DNA of 28,146 bases from DATDCV01 sp036524155 (lineage in GTDB: Bacteria; Verrucomicrobiota; Verrucomicrobiia; Limisphaerales; UBA8199): positions 1-28,146 of the forward strand of contig DATDCV010000482.1 of assembly GCA_036524155.1 (NCBI GenBank), in the 5' to 3' direction. Positions 15,655 through 21,951 of this stretch are shown here, piece after piece. The notes under the pieces are model-generated. The model worked only from the letters and a program-made list of their open reading frames with translations. It made no database searches and had not been told where the DNA came from. Both the position numbers and the translations under genes were made by a program. Each line of letters begins with the position of its first letter. Positions within the stretch are counted from its first letter, which is position 1.

Positions 15655-16344
15655 ATGCAGAAATATGGTGCTGAATTCTTTGGGACGTTTTGGTTGGTGC
15701 TTGGCGGTTGTGGCAGCGCCGTCCTCGCGGCCGCCTTTCCCAATGTTGGCATTGGACTACTCGGAGTAGCGTTGGCCTTTGGATTGACGGTCCTTACCAT
15801 GGCCTTCGCCATCGGCCACATCTCCGGCTGCCATCTCAACCCGGCGGTGTCGATTGGATTATGGGCCGGCGGCCGTTTCCCGGCGGCCAGGCTCGCCCCG
15901 TATATTATCGCCCAGGTGCTCGGAGCCATCGTCGCGGCGGGAGTTCTTTACCTCATTGCCAGCGGAAAAAGCGGGTTTGCGCTGTCGGCCGGCTTTGCCT
16001 GCAATGGATATGGCGCCCACTCACCCGGCGGCTACTCGCTGCTGTCCGCGCTGGTCACCGAGGTGGTGATGACGATGATGTTCCTGGTGATTATTCTTGG
16101 GGCGACCGACAAACGCGCCCCGCAAGGATTTGCTCCCCTGGCCATCGGCCTGGGCCTGACCCTGATTCACCTCATCAGCATCCCCGTGACCAACACCTCG
16201 GTGAACCCGGCACGCAGCACGGGGGTAGCGCTTTTCGTGGGTGACTGGGCCTTGGCTCAGCTTTGGCTTTTCTGGCTGGCTCCGATCGTCGGTGCTATCC
16301 TGGGTGCTGTTGTCTATCGGTTCATTGGCCGTCAAGAGCCCTGA
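15655..16344 (+). CDS. aqpZ: Aquaporin Z, water channel
   Basis: The 229-residue protein is a complete inner-membrane MIP-family channel with six membrane helices and two half-helices. Both NPA boxes are present, HLNPAVS (Asn62) and SVNPARS (Asn184). The selectivity-filter residues match the water-specific AqpZ pattern as Phe42, His172, Thr181 and Arg187. The segment IHLISIPVTNTSVNPARST appears essentially as I remember it in E. coli AqpZ, so the assignment to AqpZ rather than glycerol facilitator is firm. It mediates rapid water flux in osmotic adjustment. A good ribosome binding site precedes the ATG. It stands alone between the divergent LamG gene and the Sel1 gene. One difference from the E. 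coli protein is Cys59 just before the first NPA box, where I recall glycine. Confidence 0.97.
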   Translation: MQKYGAEFFGTFWLVLGGCGSAVLAAAFPNVGIGLLGVALAFGLTVLTMAFAIGHISGCHLNPAVSIGLWAGGRFPAARLAPYIIAQVLGAIVAAGVLYLIASGKSGFALSAGFACNGYGAHSPGGYSLLSALVTEVVMTMMFLVIILGATDKRAPQGFAPLAIGLGLTLIHLISIPVTNTSVNPARSTGVALFVGDWALAQLWLFWLAPIVGAILGAVVYRFIGRQEP

Positions 16345-16496
16345 TCGTCTGCTGCATCCGCGTCTCCTTTCGTCGCGTGTGTGACCATCACTGTGCCTTT
16401 ATTAACAAGTACTTGCGCCACAACTCCCGGCCAGTTCCGGACGAAATCCAGTCCTGGGTCTTTTCTTAACGTTTCCTCGGCACATCGGTAGCACCA

Positions 16497-16515
16497 TTTG
16501 CCTGTAAGTGGCAAA
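16497..16515. promoter_or_regulatory. Candidate dyad upstream of the Sel1 gene
   Basis: TTTGCC (16497-16502) and GGCAAA (16510-16515) are reverse complements separated by seven bases, 26 bases before the GTG at 16542. The core resembles the dyad at 15439-15454 upstream of aqpZ. It could be an operator or a small repeat; alone it is within chance expectation. Confidence 0.2.
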
Positions 16516-16541
16516 GGGGATGCTCTCACAGCAAGGCGAAA

Positions 16542-17390
16542 GTGAAAGAGAGCCTGCTAAAAACGAGAAGAATCACCTCGTGGTGGGCGGCTAGAGCGTC
16601 GACTCTGACGAGGGTCGACTCTCGACCCGTAAACCGTGCGCCGTCGCGCCGGATTTCCATCAAAAGAATCGCTGCGACCTTAGTGGTCATGCTCACCTGC
16701 GTGGCTGTTGCAGGTGGGCTCGTCTGGTGGAGCCAGCGGACGATTGGGTTGCGCCAACGGGCCCAGGCGGGCGAACTGGAAGCCCAATATCTTCTCGGGC
16801 GAAAATGTTTCAGTCGAACATCGTCCCAGGAGCAGTTCCTCACCGGAATCGATTGGATGCGCAGGGCGGCACTGGCCGGTCATGCCAAAGCGCAGACGGC
16901 ACTGGGAATTCTGTACGCCAGGGGCATAGAGGTCCCAGCGTCGCCAGAACTGGCGCTGGATTGGCTGACCAAGGCGGCGCTGCAAGGGGATGCCCTGGCC
17001 CAGAACGAACTGGCCACGATGTATGCCAAGGGGTCGGGCGTGCCCCAGGATCTTGAAAAGGCTATTCATTGGTACAGACAGGCTGCCGCCACCGGTGCCC
17101 AGGCGGCCGAGCGGAATTTGATCCTCGCCATGGCCACCCAGTCCAGGACGATTGGCGACATCGCAACCAGGGGCGGCAAGCATTACCCAAAAGCGTCGCT
17201 CAGGAAGATTGAGCCGGACGGCATCACGGTCGCGTTCGAATCAGATAAAGGCGGAGTGGGTTTCGCGAAACTGAAGGTGGAGGATTTGCCCAGAAATCTG
17301 GCGTCACTTTGCGAAAAAGCCGTTGGCCGAACTTACGCGGCAGCCGACTTCAGTTGGTCCCAGCTCGACCTCGCCTCAACTCAAATGTAG
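16542..17390 (+). CDS. Membrane-anchored Sel1-repeat protein with C-terminal beta module
   Basis: The longest frame starts with a GTG at 16542, with AAGG a few bases upstream, and encodes 282 residues. A basic N-terminal segment precedes one transmembrane helix (about 43-63, ATLVVMLTCVAVAGGLVWW), predicting a type II anchor with the rest in the periplasm. Three Sel1/TPR-like units follow (about 76-112, 113-148, 149-184), with hallmarks AQTALGILYARG and AQNELATMYAKGSGVPQD. Residues 205-255 (GGKHYPKASLRKIEPDGITV then the FAKLKVEDLP strand) resemble a small module I associate with Verrucomicrobia. Sel1 proteins scaffold protein interactions. The first 40 codons overlap a short inverted repeat (16612-16628), so a later start is possible. 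Partner proteins are unknown. Confidence 0.8.
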   Translation: MKESLLKTRRITSWWAARASTLTRVDSRPVNRAPSRRISIKRIAATLVVMLTCVAVAGGLVWWSQRTIGLRQRAQAGELEAQYLLGRKCFSRTSSQEQFLTGIDWMRRAALAGHAKAQTALGILYARGIEVPASPELALDWLTKAALQGDALAQNELATMYAKGSGVPQDLEKAIHWYRQAAATGAQAAERNLILAMATQSRTIGDIATRGGKHYPKASLRKIEPDGITVAFESDKGGVGFAKLKVEDLPRNLASLCEKAVGRTYAAADFSWSQLDLASTQM

Positions 17391-17440
17391 ATCCAGTGTG
17401 GCAGTCCGTTCCCGGGAACTTACGGGCTTGAACGCCATTC

Positions 17441-18769
17441 TCACCCCAGGTAGGGCGGGCGCATCGCGCGAGAGCGCAGCCGATTCGCTTCGGGATCGCC
17501 GACAAACTCGGCTTTGCCCAGATCGAATTTCAGATTCCGCCGCAATTGCTCGCAGATGTCGGCGGCGAGGCAGATGTTCATGGAACGGCACATCACCTCC
17601 GGATTCGCCACCGTGAGCCGGCGCGACCGGATGCAATCCAGGAAATCCCGTGCGTGGTTCAGCGGCCGTTGTGTGCGGGCGGTGTAGTCAGCCAGTACGT
17701 TCTTGAACTCGCGCAGCAGCGCCGGCGATGAGACATCGGGTCCGGGATAACCGTCGGCGGCGGCGACCCATCCTTCAGGACCATCGAACCGCTCGCCACA
17801 AGCGCCGTGCCAGAACTTACACGGCTCCCAAACCGACCCGGCGACGCGAAACAAGACCAGGTTCACGCCGTTGGCCAAGCGCGTCATCATCGTCGCGTCC
17901 GGCCCGGAATACTCGAACTCGATGAAAGAGACGTTCGTCATATCGAGTCCGGCGAGGGCCTGGGCGACGGTGTGCGCGCCCCACATCGCGACGTCGGTGG
18001 CGAAATCGTAAAAGTGATACCAGCCTCCGCCGTTCACATAACCGCTGTTGTAGGGCCGCCACGGACATGGGCCCAACCAGACGTCCCAGTCCACCTCATC
18101 CTTCGGCGGTTCCGGTTGCGCGGGCAACCAGTCGTGACGAAGACCGTCCCGCCAACGACAATCCGCATAGGCGGTGTGGACCGGCCCCAACCGGCCGGAC
18201 CGGGCCATTTCGATCGCGAACACGTGGTTCGCCTCGCTGAGCCGCTGGGCGCCGGTTTGATAGACCCGGCCGTAACGTCGCGCCGTCTCCGCCACCATCT
18301 GCCCCTGTGCCATCGTCAGGCAGGCCGGCTTTTCGCAATAGACATCCTTGCCCGCCCGCATCGCCAAAGTTGCCGCCAGCGCGTGCCAGCGGTCGCCCGT
18401 AGCGATCAGCACGGCGTCCACATCTGTCCGCTCCGCAAGAAACTGGCGGAAATCGCCGTACGCAGCACAATCTGAGTTACCGTATTTGGTGTCCACGACC
18501 TTCTTGGCCGCCTCGCGCCGGCTTTTCTGGACGTCGCATACCGCTGCCCACTGCACGTCTCGTTCTGTCAACATCCAGCCCAAATCATAGGAACCGCGGC
18601 CGCCGAGACCGATCCCTCCCATCACGATGCGTGCGCTGGGCGCCACAGCTCCGTCACGCCCCAGCGCCGAGGCCGGAATAAAGTAGGGCAGCCCCAGCGC
18701 ACTTGCCGCCATCGCTCCCCTTGCGAGGAACCGGCGCCGGGTGAGTATCGTGCGATTGGGCTTGCTCAT
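17441..18769 (-). CDS. Tat-exported Gfo/Idh/MocA family oxidoreductase
   Basis: The 442-residue product begins with a twin-arginine signal, TRRRFLARGAMAASALG (residues 10-26), so it is likely folded with NAD(P) in the cytoplasm and exported. The Rossmann start MGGIGLGGRGS lies at about residues 50-60. The family motif VYCEKPACLT contains Glu146-Lys147-Pro148, where the Lys is the conserved active-site residue. Further family segments are DVDAVLIATGDRWHA and GGWYHFYDFATDVAMWGAHT. A GGGGA ribosome binding site sits about seven bases before the ATG. Tat-exported members are numerous in Planctomycetes and Verrucomicrobia and are thought to act on sugars or glycosides, including redox-assisted glycosidase reactions. 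The substrate here is unknown. The gene is a single transcription unit, convergent with the Sel1 gene. Confidence 0.92.
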   Translation of the reverse strand: MSKPNRTILTRRRFLARGAMAASALGLPYFIPASALGRDGAVAPSARIVMGGIGLGGRGSYDLGWMLTERDVQWAAVCDVQKSRREAAKKVVDTKYGNSDCAAYGDFRQFLAERTDVDAVLIATGDRWHALAATLAMRAGKDVYCEKPACLTMAQGQMVAETARRYGRVYQTGAQRLSEANHVFAIEMARSGRLGPVHTAYADCRWRDGLRHDWLPAQPEPPKDEVDWDVWLGPCPWRPYNSGYVNGGGWYHFYDFATDVAMWGAHTVAQALAGLDMTNVSFIEFEYSGPDATMMTRLANGVNLVLFRVAGSVWEPCKFWHGACGERFDGPEGWVAAADGYPGPDVSSPALLREFKNVLADYTARTQRPLNHARDFLDCIRSRRLTVANPEVMCRSMNICLAADICEQLRRNLKFDLGKAEFVGDPEANRLRSRAMRPPYLG

Positions 18770-19470
18770 ACGGTTTTCCCCTCTCGATGCAGTGTTATTG
18801 GTTTCATTGAGACATCAGAACTCGCACCGCCATTTGAACTATAACTTAACTCCGCGTCCTGACGCTTTGCCGGGCGAAAAAATCGGGCTTTTTTTCAGGG
18901 CGATTTCGATGGGCCCGAGATTATGGCCGCATCGATAGTGGGTCAAGCGCCAAGACGACAGCTAAACGTCAGGCAACCCGATTTGTCGCCTGTTGTGAAT
19001 AGCCAGCGAATAATTACTAGCAACCACCCCTTGAAGTTATCCAACGACGAGTCTTAACTCGCGTCAACGATGCATCGCGATTTGCCTGGCGAGATCCATG
19101 TTTACGTGATTGGGTCACGACAACTCTGGGTCGAAATTGGCGCTCGGAACTGTGCGATTTCTGAAGATAACATGACACCTGAGGAGTTGATCGGCATTGT
19201 CACGAACATCGCCGCGCGGCAACCGAAACCGTCTAAGCCGCAAGTCGAGATGGCGTTTGTTTAGATCGCCTGCGAGGGGAGCAACAGTGGCCCGTCAGTT
19301 GTCAACGCCAGGCTCAGCGCTCGGCAGGTCGCCGTGGCAGTTCTTCAACGAATCACTCGCAACGCTTCTATCACGTCCTGGAGAAACCGTGAATCCGGCA
19401 GGATTCCTGGGTATAACGCGCTTGCCCTCCAAACGGCAAAACCCTAGTGTCGTCCGCGAAAGGCCCACCC
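18770..19470. other. Sparse 700-bp region, at most one small ORF
   Basis: This region separates the divergent oxidoreductase and lipoprotein genes and is visibly richer in A/T around 18830-19060 than its surroundings, as expected for promoters. A T-rich run at 18889-18895 follows an A-run and has no matching stem, so no terminator is called. The 64-codon frame at 19070-19264 is listed separately. A perfect palindrome CGATGCATCG at 19068-19077 is of a size expected by chance. No structured RNA was recognised. Confidence 0.5.
19070..19264 (+). CDS. Small hypothetical ORF (64 aa), doubtful
   Basis: ATG at 19070 to TAG at 19262-19264, directly after an in-frame TAA at 19055-19057. The peptide contains HVYVIGSRQLWVEIGARN and MTPEELIGIVTNIAARQ, which look like ordinary folded-protein sequence, with no signal or membrane segment. 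No good ribosome binding site is visible and I recognise no family. It may be a real small gene, the remnant of a larger one, or chance. Confidence 0.3.
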   Translation: MHRDLPGEIHVYVIGSRQLWVEIGARNCAISEDNMTPEELIGIVTNIAARQPKPSKPQVEMAFV

Positions 19471-19929
19471 ATGAAAACAACTGTGCTTTGGCTGCTGCTT
19501 CTGCTCGTGCTGCTGGAGGCTGGATGCAAGTCCAGCAGCGAGTCCGCTGGCGAAGCGCATTCTTCGCGGCTGGCTTCCGTGGTCATCAAAGGTCATTCGG
19601 CAGCCGAGGTCACCCTGGCGGCGCAACAGGTGTTCATCGAAAACGGCTACGAGAAGGGGCCGGTCAAGACCGGTGGCCTGGTCTTTGAGAAGCGGGGCTC
19701 GGGCATGAACACGCTGGTATATGGCGATTGGTCCGGCAAGCCTGTCTGGTTCCGCGTGAAGGTTTATCTCCGCCAGGTGGGAGCCCCGAACACCGTCTTG
19801 TTTGACTGTGATGCTTTCAGGGTCCTCGAACGTGGTGACCCGCACTTCGAGGAAGAGCATAAGCTGACCAAACTCCATCGCGGCACCTACCAGGAGTTGC
19901 TGGACAAGGTCAGTCACCGCCTGCAATAG
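19471..19929 (+). CDS. Small putative lipoprotein, function unknown
   Basis: The ATG at 19471 is chosen because it gives a classic lipoprotein leader: Lys2, a leucine-rich core at residues 5-15, and lipobox LEAGC with Cys19. The frame is open from 19447, but those eight extra codons would spoil the leader. AAAGG lies a short distance upstream. The mature domain of about 130 residues reads SVVIKGHSAAEVTLAAQQVF then GLVFEKRGSGMNTLVYGDW, suggesting an alternating alpha/beta fold with several beta strands, and it contains a single mature cysteine in LFDCDAF besides the lipid-modified one. I do not recognise a named family; similar small lipoproteins are common in Verrucomicrobia. It lies convergent with the membrane peptidase-like gene, with 56 bases between them. 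Confidence 0.75.
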   Translation: MKTTVLWLLLLLVLLEAGCKSSSESAGEAHSSRLASVVIKGHSAAEVTLAAQQVFIENGYEKGPVKTGGLVFEKRGSGMNTLVYGDWSGKPVWFRVKVYLRQVGAPNTVLFDCDAFRVLERGDPHFEEEHKLTKLHRGTYQELLDKVSHRLQ

Positions 19930-19985
19930 CCGCTTGCCTTGAGTTGGCGCAAAAACGAGGCAGAAAGGGTGCAGTTTTGCCATTA

Positions 19986-21851
19986 TCATTGACTGACACT
20001 TTTCCGGTAAAACAGCAGAGCCAGCACGCACACGGATAAGACGACGTCCAGCCGGGAAGGCTTCGGTGCAGGCACACGGATAGTCGGATCGACAGCTATC
20101 CCCGCACGTCTAACATACGCCGCTCTCGTTTGTTCGGCGCTTCGGCCCAGCCATTCTTCAGCCCGCTGAGCTGCCTGGAGGGTATAAATCTGTCCGTAGG
20201 TCGTCGCATGGGTTGCTTGCGGGGATACGAAATTGGCGAAGCCAAGTCTTCCGGCAATTTTGCGTGCCGGGGCGGGGACGCTAATCTGCAGCCACCAGCC
20301 AGGGTTGTCACGCCGCGTAAGCTCCCATCGCGCCCGGTAAAGATTTGTTTCGCCCTGTTTCTCGCTCAGCGAGTGCCACAGGCGAAAGCCTCCATATTCG
20401 TTTGGGTGAGACCAATAGACGGGGCGCCCGGCGAGAGTCGATTTCGTAATTGCGTCGGCATGGCTTGCGTAATCGTACGTGGGGCTCCACAGGCCGGGTC
20501 CAAAGCGTTGGTAGAGCCGGTGCGAAAGGCGGGTGGCGCTGAAGGTTGCCCAGCCCTCTTCCTCGGCTCCCATGAGCCAGGGCTGATACGTCACTACTCC
20601 GTAGAGGTGGCTGTATTCATGCAAAATGGCATTGACCGGATCCGGGAAGTCGATGGAGTTGGTCGGATCGTTGTTCAGGAATGCGTTGTTCAGCGACAAT
20701 TCAACCTGCTTTGGGGAAACAAAGTTGCCCATGATCGAATGCGGGAATTCGGCGTGAAATCCCCCGTCCGCGAAGCCGCGGATCTCCAGTTTGTTCACTT
20801 CCGGCGAAATCCCGTACGCTTCGCGACTAATCTGGTTGGCGGCAGACAAAACATGAGCCATCTGCCTGGCGATTTCCCGAACACGAACGTCGTCGTAACT
20901 GACGGCGACCCCATCGACCGCCTCGGTATGAGCCGGGGGTGGTTCCTGCGTAAGGAGAACCGCCCTTTGCTCAGGAGGGAGGAAACGGGGAACCAGGAGG
21001 CTAAGTACCAGTCCAACCGCCGCTATCCCAGCAAGAGATATCCATCTCCACTTCCAAGCACGGTTGCGGAGAGCAAGCGCGCCGAGTGGCAAAGCGAGCA
21101 GGGACAAAAGGAACACCAGAGCTGAGTTCGACGGCGCCATGACAACCACCGAGCAACAGGCGCCACCAATGATAGTGGCCGCCAGTGTGGCGGCGAGGGG
21201 GGATTCGCAGTACCGGCGACGCAGGGCTAGAACGGTCCAGGTTAGCGTCAGACCCACGCTCAACATGATGAACAGCGGATTTCCCATCCCGGGGTATATG
21301 TCCTGCAAAAAGCCGAGACAGGCCGCAAGAATCGGCACGGCTACGATTCTTTGCAGTCGGCCAGGCAGTTCATCGAGCAACAGGTTCCAGGCCAGGTAAG
21401 CCGCTACAAATTGCAGCCAGCGCAGAGACGAGGCTAAAGCAAGGTTTGGCAAGATTTGCCAGCGCTCTTCATAGGCGAACATCGATAAACCGGCGAGCAG
21501 CGGGAACGACAGGAAGGTGCCGGCATCTGCAGCTGCTTCTCTCCACCATCGCGCCCCCTTGTGGGTAATGTGTCGCCGTGAGAACAGCAGGAAAACCACT
21601 ATAACGGGAACCACCAGGTCGAGAAGCGCCGGCTGGGAGTGGAATCCGCCGCCATTGAAGCTGCGGGGAACAAGTGTGTGTGCAGAGTCTCCTTTCAGGA
21701 AAAGGCACGACAGAACGCGTGAGACGACCACGAGCAAAATGAGGCCCCAAACGAACCCTGTCTTGAACCGAGAGGGAATTGCTTGTGGCGCGCTTGTCTG
21801 ATCCGGGCGCAGTCCGGCAAGGGAGATTTCGTCTTCAGGCTCACCGGCCAT
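19986..21851 (-). CDS. Polytopic membrane protein with HExxH zinc-metallopeptidase-like domain
   Basis: The 621-residue protein has an N-terminal membrane region with about seven to nine hydrophobic helices (roughly residues 31-52, 76-92, 110-127, 140-160, 168-186, 192-210, 219-238, 243-262 and 270-290), then a soluble domain (about 300-595) and a final helix (601-616). The soluble domain contains ILHEYSHLYG (His411, Glu412, His415) and, 15 residues later, GAEEEGWATF with Glu430-432; this is the HExxH plus downstream Glu layout of gluzincin zinc peptidases. The architecture recalls DUF3810-type membrane proteins, which also join helices to an HExxH domain, but the sequence around the motif differs. 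A periplasmic or cell-surface protease is inferred. The start at 21851 has only a weak ribosome binding site. No frameshift or missing catalytic residue was seen. Confidence 0.75.
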   Translation of the reverse strand: MAGEPEDEISLAGLRPDQTSAPQAIPSRFKTGFVWGLILLVVVSRVLSCLFLKGDSAHTLVPRSFNGGGFHSQPALLDLVVPVIVVFLLFSRRHITHKGARWWREAAADAGTFLSFPLLAGLSMFAYEERWQILPNLALASSLRWLQFVAAYLAWNLLLDELPGRLQRIVAVPILAACLGFLQDIYPGMGNPLFIMLSVGLTLTWTVLALRRRYCESPLAATLAATIIGGACCSVVVMAPSNSALVFLLSLLALPLGALALRNRAWKWRWISLAGIAAVGLVLSLLVPRFLPPEQRAVLLTQEPPPAHTEAVDGVAVSYDDVRVREIARQMAHVLSAANQISREAYGISPEVNKLEIRGFADGGFHAEFPHSIMGNFVSPKQVELSLNNAFLNNDPTNSIDFPDPVNAILHEYSHLYGVVTYQPWLMGAEEEGWATFSATRLSHRLYQRFGPGLWSPTYDYASHADAITKSTLAGRPVYWSHPNEYGGFRLWHSLSEKQGETNLYRARWELTRRDNPGWWLQISVPAPARKIAGRLGFANFVSPQATHATTYGQIYTLQAAQRAEEWLGRSAEQTRAAYVRRAGIAVDPTIRVPAPKPSRLDVVLSVCVLALLFYRKSVSQ

Positions 21852-21951
21852 CTCGCGACCGTATCAACTGGCGTTTGCGACGGCAACAGGCGATTTGCGC
21901 CTGCTTCGGCAGGCTGGCAATACAGATTGTAGGCACTGGGACATATTCGGG

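Noticed and set aside
16612..16628. Hairpin GGGTCGA-CTC-TCGACCC near the start of the Sel1 gene
   Set aside because: A 7-bp arm with a 3-base loop is expected about once or twice by chance; it lies in the predicted coding sequence and has no T-tract.
18868..18897. GC-rich run, A-run and T-run resembling a rho-independent terminator
   Set aside because: The GC-rich arms do not pair with each other; no stable stem can be drawn.
20130..21125. 331-codon open frame on the plus strand opposite the membrane HExxH gene
   Set aside because: The translation is basic and low in family-like content, while the minus strand has membrane helices and a metal site.
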